Shown here: piece by piece, positions 35,016-42,254 of the stretch | Position numbering within the stretch: the first letter of the stretch is position 1 | Layout: each line of letters opens with the position of its first letter | DNA from: Oceanicella sp. SM1341 | GTDB taxonomy: Bacteria > Pseudomonadota > Alphaproteobacteria > Rhodobacterales > Rhodobacteraceae | Assembly: GCF_003448965.1 (NCBI RefSeq) | Contig: NZ_QRGC01000030.1 | Coordinates: 38,991-82,969, forward strand | Direction of reading: 5' to 3' | Length of the DNA: 43,979 bases | Notes under the pieces: model-generated | The model's database searches: none | The model's input: only the letters and a program-made list of their open reading frames with translations | Told to the model about the DNA's origin: nothing | Made by a program: the position numbers and the translations under genes

Positions 35016-35383
35016 GCAAGCCTCCGCCGAGAACCAGCTCGCCGACCTGGCGGCTTCGCCGCCGGCTGAGTTAAGTCGCCGAGATGTTCGATCCTCACGG
35101 GCGGCCGGGCCGGCAGCTTCACCGTCAGTTCGAGTTTGCCGCCGATCGCTTCGACATAGCCGCGGAGTGTCGAGAGATACATGTCCGCCTGGTTCTCGAT
35201 CTTGGAAACTGACGGTTGCTTGATGTTCAGGGCGGCCGCGACATCTTCCTGGGCCTTGCCGGCGATCTGGCGAAGCTCGCGCAGCCCTTCGACCTCTTGT
35301 CGGAGTTCGTCATAACGCGCTTCGATCTGCTCCTGCTGGTCGCGGGGCAGGGAAGCTATGACCTGATCGATGCTCCGTCCCAT
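35012..35383 (-). CDS. XRE-family antitoxin (HigA-like)
   Basis: A 123-residue protein. Its helix-turn-helix is KAQEDVAAALNIKQPSVSKI (about 43-62), followed by a dimerisation region and a Pro/Arg-rich tail. It starts four bases after the toxin gene's stop, the usual HigBA order (toxin first). Its stop overlaps the SIR2 start codon (TTGA), so the antitoxin, which normally represses its own promoter, probably also sets expression of the whole downstream defence operon. Confidence 0.88.
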   Translation of the reverse strand: MGRSIDQVIASLPRDQQEQIEARYDELRQEVEGLRELRQIAGKAQEDVAAALNIKQPSVSKIENQADMYLSTLRGYVEAIGGKLELTVKLPARPPVRIEHLGDLTQPAAKPPGRRAGSRRRLA

Positions 35384-35387
35384 AGGA

Positions 35388-35753
35388 TCATCCCTTCTTT
35401 ACGGATTTCAGGTTTTCCAGATGGTCGGAAAACCGGCTGTCCGCCTTGGCAATAAGCTGCTTGTAAAAGCGCTTCTGGCTACCGCCCGACTTGTCGCCCG
35501 CGACTAGAACGATGGCGTTCCTCTCAGGATCGAACGCGAAGGCTGCACGCCATTCCCCATCCGCGGCAGAGAAACGCATTTCCTTCATATTGGTGTGTTT
35601 CGAGCCTTTGAGCGTGTCGACATAGGGGCGACCAAGCTGCGGGCCGAATTCGGCAAGCAGCTTCGCAACGGCCAGAAGTTCGGTCTGAACGCCGCGCTCG
35701 AAAGCCAGAAACTCCGCCTCGAAGGCGTCGTGAAGTCTGACGCCCCAATTCAT
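35388..35753 (-). CDS. HigB/RelE-family toxin (phage-derived Gp49-like)
   Basis: A 121-residue protein with the HigB/Gp49-like pattern: PQLGRPYVDTLKGSKHTNMK (with the GRP and KH elements), EMRFSAADGEWRAAFAFDPERN split around the core strands, then LVAGDKSGG and KRFYKQLI. Family members are ribosome-dependent mRNA interferases. ATG 35753 has GGAGG five bases upstream, inside a short inverted repeat that may be the antitoxin operator. It is the first gene of the operon. Confidence 0.88.
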   Translation of the reverse strand: MNWGVRLHDAFEAEFLAFERGVQTELLAVAKLLAEFGPQLGRPYVDTLKGSKHTNMKEMRFSAADGEWRAAFAFDPERNAIVLVAGDKSGGSQKRFYKQLIAKADSRFSDHLENLKSVKKG

Positions 35754-35769
35754 ATAGCCTCCAAGCTAT
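35754..35769. promoter_or_regulatory. Candidate antitoxin operator overlapping the toxin ribosome site
   Basis: ATAGC (35754-35758) and GCTAT (35765-35769) form 5-base inverted arms with a 6-base centre that contains the ribosome site of the toxin gene. Only about 40 bases separate this gene from the SNase-like gene, so the operon promoter must lie here or in that gene; TTGACC is present just upstream (minus strand). Confidence 0.4.
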
Positions 35770-35809
35770 GCTGGGTCAAGGGTGATGAGGCCGGCATCAG
35801 TTGCCACCC

Positions 35810-36211
35810 TCAGCGAGCCCGGCGGCGGTCGCCGATGCTTCTTGACTGGATCTCGCAGCGAGCAATCACGCGGTCGAAGGAGACGATGCGGCCGTTGTGG
35901 CCGCGTTGGCTCGTGCAAATCGCCTCGTGGCGAAGAGCCAACCGCTCGAGCGCCGCTTTTGCCGCCGGTCCTCCGGTGTCGTGGAGTTCCGCCGCACTGA
36001 AATCGGAAAGACGCACTTCGATCCACTCATTCGGATCGGTGGTCCTCCCTATGCACAGGCTGTCGCCATCGCCCACGTATCGGACAATCCCGGCAAAGCG
36101 AACGCCGGGCTGCGTCGGTAGCTGCCCCTCGCATGGATCGGCCCGTGCCTGGCCTGTACAACCCACGGCTCCAAGCGCGATGGCGGCGGCGAAGATGGGC
36201 GCCGGCCTCAT
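35810..36211 (-). CDS. Thermonuclease-like (SNase-fold) lipoprotein, probably frameshifted at the C-terminus
   Basis: A 133-residue protein. The signal peptide ends in a lipobox-like GAVGC near residue 18. The SNase-like part has IVRYVGDGDSLCIG, a strand with EVRLSDFSAAEL and ALERLAL. A third catalytic Arg/Glu set is not clear, so activity is doubtful. After RSIGD the reading frame gives RRRAR and stops; the neighbouring frame reads AAGLAEGGN to a TGA at 35797, which is how family C-termini usually end, so a small indel is likely. ATG 36211 overlaps the integrase stop (ATGA); integrase plus small nuclease-like gene is a common alphaproteobacterial island arrangement. Confidence 0.65.
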   Translation of the reverse strand: MRPAPIFAAAIALGAVGCTGQARADPCEGQLPTQPGVRFAGIVRYVGDGDSLCIGRTTDPNEWIEVRLSDFSAAELHDTGGPAAKAALERLALRHEAICTSQRGHNGRIVSFDRVIARCEIQSRSIGDRRRAR

Positions 36212-37464
36212 GCGGCTTCTTTCACCGTGCTGGCCCTGGTCTTCTTCTTTTTCAGAAGCGCGCGGACGAACTTGTCCCAGCGCGCCATGCCAGTGCGCTT
36301 CTCGGGCATGTAGTTCCAGCGATCATAGTTCTTGGAGCTGACGTCTTGCAGCGCGTGGTTCTGGAGGCGGTCTCGAATCTCTTTCGGCACACCAGCCTTG
36401 CCGCCGAGCGTCTTGAACGTCCGTCGCAGGTCGCGATTGGTGGCGTAGGGGATTACGCCGCGGTCGCGTTGCCGCCAGACGAAGCTGTAGAGCGTGCCAT
36501 GGCTGACTGGCTTCGACGGATCCTTCGCTGAAGGAAAGTACCAGCCGAATTCGTTAGGCTTGATCGACTCGATGAGCTCGGCTGCGAGCGACGGCACCGG
36601 GACGGCGTGCGGCTGAAGATTCTTCGTCTTCGACCAGTCGATGATCCGCTCGCCAGCGTCCCACTGATCGATATGCAGCCGCGCGATCTCCTCGACGCGC
36701 TGGCCGGTGAGCATGATGAGCTGCACGGCGCGCGGATATGAAGGGTGGACAGGAGTGTCAGGGCAATCGAGCCAGCGATAGAGCTGGACGAACTCATCCT
36801 CGCTGAGCCAGCGTGTGCCCTGGACCTTCGGTTCAGTCGGGATGTCTGAGGCCGGGTTGAAGGGAATTCGGAAGCGGCGAGGAGATGTATTCCGGTAATC
36901 GTTGTCCGACTTCATCCCCCAGCTAAAGGCAGCATGGATATACGACCGGACATGATCAGCCATCGATCGAGCGCCGCGCTCATAGATCGGCCGGATCAGC
37001 TCCACGATTTCATCGGCCTCGATCTCGCGGGCGAGGCGATTGCGTCCGAGCGTGTCGGCAATCTTATTGAGGCCTTTCTCCGTTTCCTTCCAGGACGGCT
37101 TGCCGGCGGCTTTCAGCCCTGCAACGTAGCCCTCGAACAGATCGGCGACGGTCCCCGGCCGAGTGTCGGTCGCGATCTTGATGCTGCGGCCTTTCTGGAT
37201 AACGTCAGCGAAGTCCCGTTTGAAAATTTCACGCGCTTGAGCGAGTGACATTGAGGGATACGAACCGAGCTTCTTCTTCGAGCGTTTCCCGTCTCGCCAT
37301 TGCTGCGCCATCCAATCGGCCGTAACGCGCTTCGGCATAGGCTTGAGCACGAGCACCAGACGGCCAGTGCCGCGCCCTTCGCCGTCGGCGAGATTCTCCT
37401 GCTTCTGACTCAGTTCGACGCGCTTCAGTGCGTGCCGGATTGCGGTGTCGGTCAGGCTTGGCAT
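36208..37464 (-). CDS. int: Tyrosine recombinase / P4-type integrase
   Basis: A 418-residue integrase. It has an N-terminal arm-binding DUF4102-like domain (GRLVLVLKPMPK), a central SAM-like domain (about 105-200), and a catalytic domain with Arg256 (TGQRVEEIARL), Lys279, Arg347 (NRDLRRTFKTLGG), His370 (LQNHALQDVS) and Tyr380 (KNYDRW). The first position of the HxxR box is Arg344 instead of the common His. ATG 37464 has AGGAGG six bases upstream. Lying 176 bases from the truncated radC end, it most likely integrated the island there. Confidence 0.92.
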   Translation of the reverse strand: MPSLTDTAIRHALKRVELSQKQENLADGEGRGTGRLVLVLKPMPKRVTADWMAQQWRDGKRSKKKLGSYPSMSLAQAREIFKRDFADVIQKGRSIKIATDTRPGTVADLFEGYVAGLKAAGKPSWKETEKGLNKIADTLGRNRLAREIEADEIVELIRPIYERGARSMADHVRSYIHAAFSWGMKSDNDYRNTSPRRFRIPFNPASDIPTEPKVQGTRWLSEDEFVQLYRWLDCPDTPVHPSYPRAVQLIMLTGQRVEEIARLHIDQWDAGERIIDWSKTKNLQPHAVPVPSLAAELIESIKPNEFGWYFPSAKDPSKPVSHGTLYSFVWRQRDRGVIPYATNRDLRRTFKTLGGKAGVPKEIRDRLQNHALQDVSSKNYDRWNYMPEKRTGMARWDKFVRALLKKKKTRASTVKEAA

Positions 37465-37480
37465 GGCGTTCCTCCTAGTC

Positions 37481-37676
37481 CCTAACTGGGGTCGGTCGAG
37501 GAGAAACGGGGATCGTTTGCTGGGATCGGAAAGCCGTTTTCAATCCCTCTAACCGCCCCCAATTTGCCATAACCACCCCCTGTGCGCAATGCGCAAAAAG
37601 CTGCTATTTGCTTGATGATTCAGCGGTATTGAGCGTGATTCAACGTGACTTTAGAGGGGTAGTGGGGTGGTTGTGG
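37481..37676. other. Island end / attachment region inside radC
   Basis: Between the integrase start and the radC break are inverted elements. CCATAACCACCCC (37567-37579) is an inverted 12/13 match to the radC junction CCACAACCACCCC (minus strand, 37664-37676). CCCTCTAA near 37545 mirrors CCCCTCTAAAG on the minus strand at about 37651. These look like integrase core and arm sites. The duplicated core at the other island end is not in the window. Confidence 0.5.
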
Positions 37677-38278
37677 ACGAGGATCAGGGCCGAGGCATTC
37701 AGCTCCAGCGCCCGCCGGGCCACCTCGCGCGGGTAGACCGGCACGTGGTCGACCGTGCCCTTGGCCTGCGCCTCGTCGGCGATGAGCACGTTGCGCCGGT
37801 CGAGGAAGAGGATGCGGAACTGCTCGGTGTCGCGATGCGCCATCGCGGTCTTGCAGTAGCGCAGCAGGGCGTCCCAGGAGGCAATGGCATCGCGGCCCAG
37901 CACCCGGGCCTGGGCGAGGCGGTGGGCGGCGGCCTCGACGATCTTGAGCTCCTGCACCACCGCTTCGCCCACGCCGCTCACCTCCGCGAGGCGGGGGGGC
38001 GGGGCGGAGATCACGCCGTTGAAGTCGCCGAAGACGGCGAGGAGCTGCTTGGCGAGCGGCTTCACGTCGCGCCGCGGGATGGCGCGGAACAGCACGAGCT
38101 CGAGCAGCTCGTAATCCGCCAGCCCCGCCGCGCCCGCCCGGGCGAAACGCGCCCGCAGCCGGCTGCGGTGGTCGTGGTAATGCGGCTCCGGCGCCGGCTG
38201 CGCGGGCGGATGGGGCGGCACCTCGAACCCAGGCAGGGACGGCTCGGCGAGCCCGGAGCGGTGGCGTGATCTGGTCAT
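37640..38278 (-). pseudogene. radC: radC, truncated at the HNHP motif by the island
   Basis: 212 residues of the RadC/JAB family: an N-terminal HhH-like region (LADYELLELVLFRAIPRRDV, EVSGVGEAVVQELK) and the start of the MPN domain (FRILFLDRRNVLI, ALILVHNHP). In intact RadC the metal site continues as HNHPSGDPTPS with a later Asp and about 50 more residues. Here, after HNHP, seven foreign residues (TTPLKSR) precede a stop, so the zinc site is incomplete. ATG 38278 is preferred: the longer frame is GC-rich non-homologous sequence. The composition also changes at this point. Confidence 0.85.
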
Positions 38279-38659
38279 GCCGGCAGCTTGGCGTCGGTCT
38301 GGTAAACAGGGTGTTAAGCTTGGCTCTGCCCGCCGAATTGCCCGGCGCGCCTGAGGCGCGCCGCAAGGGCCCGGTCCGCAACGCCCTGCTCTTCGGAGCG
38401 TCCCTGCAGGCACGCAGCGGGACAGGCGCGGAGCGGGGAGGGCCGGGAAGCGCGGGCGCCGGGCGCGCAGCGCCCGGCCCGGCCCAAAGGGGCGGTTCCC
38501 GACAGGGGAGCGCCACACGGGAGACGCCCGGCCGAAGGCCCCCGGGGGCGCCGGGGACGGAGCCCTCCCGCCCTGCCTCGACCCGCCCTTGCGGGCGCGT
38601 CTCCTGCGGTTTGGGCCGGGCCGCGCGTGCCGCGCGGCGGGCCGGGCGGTGACCCGGGG
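38279..38659. other. GC-rich intergenic stretch with hairpins
   Basis: No gene is supported. GCCGGGCGC and GCGCCCGGC (38458-38478) form a perfect 9-base-pair hairpin with a 3-base loop. CCGCGCG and CGCGCGG near 38620-38637 form another that could end map transcripts, without a T-tract. TGACCCGGGGTCA overlaps the map stop codon. Confidence 0.5.
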
Positions 38660-39484
38660 TCAGGCGGTCCAGGTGGGGTGGAAGAGGCCGGCGGGGGAGA
38701 GGGTGAAGATCTCGCAGCCGGTCTCGGTCACGCCGATCGAGTGCTCGAACTGGGCGGAGAGCGAGCGGTCGCGGGTGACGGCGGTCCAGCCGTCGCCGAG
38801 GATCTTGGTCTCGGGGCGACCGAGGTTCACCATCGGCTCGATGGTGAAGAACATCCCCGGCTCCAGCCGCGCACCGGCGCCGTGGCGGCCGTAGTGCAGC
38901 ACGTTCGGCGCGGAATGGAAGGTCCGGCCCAGCCCGTGGCCGCAGAAGTCGCGCACCACGGAGCAGCGCTCGCCCTCCACGTATTGCTGGATGGCGGCGC
39001 CGATGTCGCCGAAGGTGTTGCCCGGCTTCACCTGCTCGATGCCGATCATCAGCGCGTCATGGGTGATCTGGATCAGCCGCTCGGCGCGCCGCGGCACGCG
39101 GCCGGCCACGAACATGCGGCTGGTGTCGCCGTACCAGCCGTCCACGATCACCGTCACGTCGATGTTCAGGATGTCGCCGTCGCGCAGCGCCTTGGGCCCG
39201 GGAATGCCGTGGCAGACCACGTGGTTGATCGAGATGCAGGTGGCGTGCTGGTAGCCCTTGTAGCCGATGGTGGCCGAGATCACCCCGGCCTCCTCGATGA
39301 ACAGCCGGCAGCGCTCGTCGAGCTCGGCGGTGGTGACGCCGGGCTGCACGAAGGGGGCGATCATGTCGAGCACCTCGGCAGCCACGCGGCCGGCCTTGTG
39401 CATGCCGGCGAAGTCCTGCGGGTCATGCAGGTTGATGCCGTCACGGGAAAGGCGCGCGCTGCCGCGGGGATTGCTGTCGTCCAT
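38660..39484 (-). CDS. map: Methionine aminopeptidase type I
   Basis: A 274-residue cytosolic metalloprotease that removes the initiator methionine from nascent proteins. His92 (VCHGIP), Asp109 and Asp120 (NIDVTVIVDGWYGDTSRMF), His183 (CGHGLGRTFH), Glu216 (TIEPMVN) and Glu247 (QFEHSI) give the full dinuclear metal site and catalytic His. ATG 39484 is where homology starts; the longer frame covers GC-rich intergenic DNA. It lies between radC and sfsA on the same strand. Confidence 0.95.
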   Translation of the reverse strand: MDDSNPRGSARLSRDGINLHDPQDFAGMHKAGRVAAEVLDMIAPFVQPGVTTAELDERCRLFIEEAGVISATIGYKGYQHATCISINHVVCHGIPGPKALRDGDILNIDVTVIVDGWYGDTSRMFVAGRVPRRAERLIQITHDALMIGIEQVKPGNTFGDIGAAIQQYVEGERCSVVRDFCGHGLGRTFHSAPNVLHYGRHGAGARLEPGMFFTIEPMVNLGRPETKILGDGWTAVTRDRSLSAQFEHSIGVTETGCEIFTLSPAGLFHPTWTA

Positions 39485-39610
39485 CTTCGTCTCCGTTCGT
39501 ACCTCGGGCGCGGCGGGCCCGGTGGCCCCGCGCGCCTGCGCCTCGTCATGCCTGCCCGGCGGCGACCCTGCAGCTCCGCCCCGGTGCTCGCTCCGTCCTG
39601 TGCCGCCGCC

Positions 39611-39638
39611 CCGTACGCGCCGGTCCGTACGCGCCGGT
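39611..39638. repeat. Two tandem copies of a 14-base unit
   Basis: CCGTACGCGCCGGT occurs twice in direct succession in the map-sfsA intergenic region, each unit containing CGTACG. No known function; possibly slippage-derived, like the duplication in neighbouring sfsA. Confidence 0.6.
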
Positions 39639-39733
39639 CCGGACAACGGTACCCGGAGGGGCCGGTCGCCCTGCAGGCGGCATTGCCGACGGCCCCCGCG
39701 CGGTGAGCCGTGCGGGACTGCCAGAGCTGACAC

Positions 39734-40492
39734 TTACTCCTCCTCACCCTCCAAGTGAAGGGGGGCGACCGTTTCGAGCGCCGGCCCCGGCGTGATTCCG
39801 CCATGCGTGAGGCGCGCGGCGAGGGCGAAGACCTGCACGCCCGCCGCCCGCGCCTCCCGCATCGCGCGGTGATAGGCGGGGTCGATGTCCGCCGCCGTGG
39901 CCACCCTCGTGCAGTCGTCGCGCTGTACGAGGTAGAGCAGGGCGGCGCGCTCGCCCTCCGCCACCCGGGCGGCGCGCTCGCCCTCCGCCACCCGGGCGGC
40001 GAGCTCGCCCAGATGCCGCGCCCCGCGGGCACTCACCGTGTCGGGAAACTCGGCCAGCCCCGGCACGCGGCTGAGGGTGACGCTCTTCACCTCCAGCCAG
40101 AGCGGCGGCAGGCCGGGCCCCTCGAGGCGGAAATCGGCGCGGCTGGCGGCGCCGAGGCGCACCTCCGGGCGGATGGTGCTCCAGGGCGCGAGCTCGGGAA
40201 CGGCCCCGGCGGCCAGCGCCTCGGCCACCACCCGGTTCGCCGCCCCGGTGTCCACGCAGGCGAGGGTCCCGTCCGGCAGCTCGGCCAGCCGCCACGACCA
40301 GGCCAGCTTGCGCTTGCCCGGGCCCGCCGGCTCCACCCAGGCGGTGGTGCCCGGCTCGGCCAGCCCGGTCATCGCGCCGGGGTTGGCGCAATGCGCCGTC
40401 ACCTCCCGCCCGTCGGACAGGGTGACGTCGGCGAGAAAGCGCTTATAACGACGCAGGAGCGTGGCGCGGACGAGGGGGCGGGCAAACTGCAT
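39734..40492 (-). CDS. sfsA: SfsA family protein (sugar fermentation stimulation)
   Basis: A 252-residue SfsA protein: RRYKRFLADVTLSDGREVTA with a nucleic-acid-binding N-terminal fold, HCANPGAMTGL, ASRADFRL, LWLEVKSVTL and FPDTVSARGARHLGEL. The D-EVK arrangement is the nuclease-like core known for the family; its biological role is not settled. ATG 40492 begins at the usual MQFARPL-type N-terminus. A 9-residue segment (ARVAEGERA) is duplicated in tandem after the RHLGEL helix. Divergent from the cinA-like gene, 48 bases apart. Confidence 0.92.
   Translation of the reverse strand: MQFARPLVRATLLRRYKRFLADVTLSDGREVTAHCANPGAMTGLAEPGTTAWVEPAGPGKRKLAWSWRLAELPDGTLACVDTGAANRVVAEALAAGAVPELAPWSTIRPEVRLGAASRADFRLEGPGLPPLWLEVKSVTLSRVPGLAEFPDTVSARGARHLGELAARVAEGERAARVAEGERAALLYLVQRDDCTRVATAADIDPAYHRAMREARAAGVQVFALAARLTHGGITPGPALETVAPLHLEGEEE
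39944..39997. repeat. 27-base tandem duplication within sfsA
   Basis: Two identical adjacent 27-base units, GGCGCGCTCGCCCTCCGCCA followed by CCCGGGC, encode ARVAEGERA twice. The repeat keeps the reading frame and lengthens a surface helix by nine residues relative to the family pattern. Confidence 0.85.
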
Positions 40493-40540
40493 GGCCCCCG
40501 GGTAGACCAGCGGCCCCGCGTTGACAAGGAGAGCCGAGGA

Positions 40541-41311
40541 ATGCCCAACCCCACCGCCGCCATGCTCGTGATCGGAGACGAGATCCTCTCCGGCCGCACC
40601 CGGGATTCCAACATGAACCACCTCGCCAAGCGCCTCACCGAGGCCGGCATCGACCTGCGCGAGGCCCGCATGGTGCCCGACGAGGCGGCCGAGATCATCG
40701 CCGCGCTCGACGCGCTGCGCAGCCGCTACACCTATGTATTCACCTCCGGCGGCATCGGCCCCACCCATGACGACATCACCGCCGATTGCGTGGCGCAGGC
40801 CTTCGGCGTGGGCATCGACGTGCGCGAGGACGCCCGCGCCATCCTCGCCACCAACTACGCCAACCCCGAGACCGAGCTGAACGCCGCGCGCCTGCGCATG
40901 GCCCGCATCCCCGACGGGGCGGAGCTGATCGACAACCCGGTCTCCAAGGCGCCGGGCTTCCGCATCGGCAACGTGCACGTGATGGCCGGGGTGCCTGCGG
41001 TGTTCGAGGCGATGGTGGAGGGGGTGCTGCCCACGCTCACCGGCGGGGCGCCGCTGCGCTCGCACTCGCTGCGCGTCTTCCTCGCCGAGGGCACGGTGGC
41101 CGGGCCGCTGGGCGAGATCGCGGCGGCGAACGCGGACGTCTCCATCGGCTCCTACCCGTTCCAGCGCGAGGGGCGCTTCGGCTGCACCCTCGTGGCCCGG
41201 GCGCAGGACACGGCCCGGCTCACGTCGGTGGCCGCCGAGATCCGCGCCATGGCCGAGGGGCTGGGCGCGACCGACATCCTGGAAACCCCGCCCGACGCGG
41301 CCCTGGCCTGA
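40541..41311 (+). CDS. CinA N-terminal-type molybdopterin-binding-fold protein
   Basis: A 256-residue protein equal to the MoaB/MogA-like N-terminal domain of CinA: MLVIGDEILSGRTRDSN, the FTSGGIGPTHDDIT motif, RMARIPDGAELIDNPVSKAP split by short linkers, and GVPAVFEAMVE. The C-terminal nicotinamide-amidase (PncC) domain of full-length CinA is absent, as is common in short alphaproteobacterial forms. ATG 40541 follows GGAGAGCCGAGGA. It is divergent from sfsA. The enzymatic role is unclear (ADP-ribose pyrophosphatase activity is known for some CinA proteins). Confidence 0.9.
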   Translation: MPNPTAAMLVIGDEILSGRTRDSNMNHLAKRLTEAGIDLREARMVPDEAAEIIAALDALRSRYTYVFTSGGIGPTHDDITADCVAQAFGVGIDVREDARAILATNYANPETELNAARLRMARIPDGAELIDNPVSKAPGFRIGNVHVMAGVPAVFEAMVEGVLPTLTGGAPLRSHSLRVFLAEGTVAGPLGEIAAANADVSIGSYPFQREGRFGCTLVARAQDTARLTSVAAEIRAMAEGLGATDILETPPDAALA

Positions 41312-41372
41312 CGGCATCGAGGCGGCATTTTCTCTCGAAACCGCGCCGGTTGCGTGGCATGAGAAGCCCAGT

Positions 41373-41689
41373 GCGGACGTGGCGGAATCGGTAGACGCAA
41401 CGGACTTGGGACACTGCTTGAGTGCCCCGGGGGAAACCCCGGGTGCAGAACCGCTCAAATTCGGGGAAGGCTTCCGGTGTGGCCGATGCTGATCCCGAGC
41501 CAAGCCCGCGCCCCGGCGCGGGAAGGTGTAGAGACTAGACGGGCGGCGCCTAAAGCCCCTCGCGGGGCCATGGCGAAGGGATAGTCCAGGCTTGCAAACG
41601 CCCGGGTGCCCGGGCGGCGGCGAAAGCCGTGGCGGTAAGAAAATCCGTATCCTTCGGGAGTGAGGGTTCGAGCCCCTCCGTCCGCACCA
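41373..41689 (+). tRNA. tRNA-Leu(UAA), interrupted by a group I intron
   Basis: Exon 1 is 41373-41407 and exon 2 is 41640-41689, including the encoded CCA. The acceptor GCGGACG pairs with CGTCCGC, the anticodon stem ACGGA with TCCGT, and the joined loop CTTAAAA gives anticodon TAA. The long variable arm (ATCCTTCGGGAG) and T-arm AGGGTTCGAGCCCCT fit tRNA-Leu. The intron falls between U34 and A35, the same place as the tRNA-Leu(UAA) intron of cyanobacteria and plastids. Confidence 0.93.
41408..41639 (+). ncRNA. Self-splicing group I intron in the tRNA-Leu anticodon loop
   Basis: A 232-base intron with no internal reading frame. The 5' splice site follows U34 and the last base is G (41639), as group I chemistry requires. 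GTGTAGAGACTAGACGGG near 41527 is the conserved R (P7) element, and GGGATAGTCC near 41578 is its S partner. GCAGAACCGCTCAAATTCGG resembles the Q/P region. The short length suits the small tRNA introns (IC3 type); the subclass is inference. Confidence 0.92.
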
Positions 41690-41777
41690 GCCTTTCCGCC
41701 CTCTCCCGGCCGGGAAAGCGCCTCGCGACGCTCTCCCCGGCCGGCCCGGGGCCGGCCGGCCCGGCGGTGCCGCATCC

Positions 41778-42095
41778 TCACTTCTTGCGGTCGGTGCGCA
41801 GATCCTTCATGTCCTCGGCGCTCAGGTCGGGCTCGCCGCGGCGGTACTTCCTGCCCGCCTCTCCGGGTTCGCCCGCGCCGGGCGCGTGGGAAGCGACCGT
41901 CTCGTGGTACTGGCGGTTCTGCATTTCCCGGCTGTCGAGGCTGCGCTGGTCGGAGTGGCGCGAGGTGTCGCGGTTGGAGAGGATCTCGTTGTCCGGCAGC
42001 GGCGCGACATCGTCAGGCGCGTCTGCGCCGGAGCCGTCACCCTTGGCCTGATCCTGCTGTCCGGGGCCGAATTTCTTCTTGCTCGCGTTGGCCAT
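41778..42095 (-). CDS. Small hydrophilic hypothetical protein
   Basis: A 105-residue protein that is highly charged, low in hydrophobics and probably disordered (ASKKKFGPGQQDQAKGDGSG; ends with DLRTDRKK). No domain or catalytic motif is seen. A very strong ribosome site (AGGAGG, six bases before ATG 42095) and typical GC-rich codon use support a real gene. It lies convergent with the tRNA-Leu gene. Confidence 0.7.
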   Translation of the reverse strand: MANASKKKFGPGQQDQAKGDGSGADAPDDVAPLPDNEILSNRDTSRHSDQRSLDSREMQNRQYHETVASHAPGAGEPGEAGRKYRRGEPDLSAEDMKDLRTDRKK

Positions 42096-42220
42096 TGTCT
42101 TCCTCCTTTCGGTCCGCCGCTCTGGCGGTACACCGGGGAAACGAACGGGGCGGGCGACATGTTCCTGCCCGGCGCCTTGCGGGGCGGGTCACACTCGCGC
42201 GAGGCGGAGGCGCCGGCGAT

Positions 42221-42249
42221 TTGCCCTTGCGTTGATTCTGCGCTAGCAT
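42221..42249 (+). promoter_or_regulatory. Predicted promoter of a small RNA
   Basis: TTGCCC (42221-42226), a 17-base spacer and TAGCAT (42244-42249). The expected start site is near 42256, followed 145 bases later by a strong terminator. Confidence 0.4.
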
Positions 42250-42254
42250 CTGCA

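Noticed and set aside
37640-38278. Intact short RadC variant
   Set aside because: The sequence after HNHP has no MPN-domain character, the metal-site Asp is absent, and the break coincides with the composition change.
38458-38478. GC-rich hairpin as an intrinsic terminator of map or radC
   Set aside because: No T-tract follows on either strand, and such hairpins are frequent by chance in DNA of this composition.
39755-40540. Long plus-strand extension in frame with the cinA-like gene
   Set aside because: It is antisense to sfsA, has no family features before the MPNPTAAML-type start, and is an effect of high GC.
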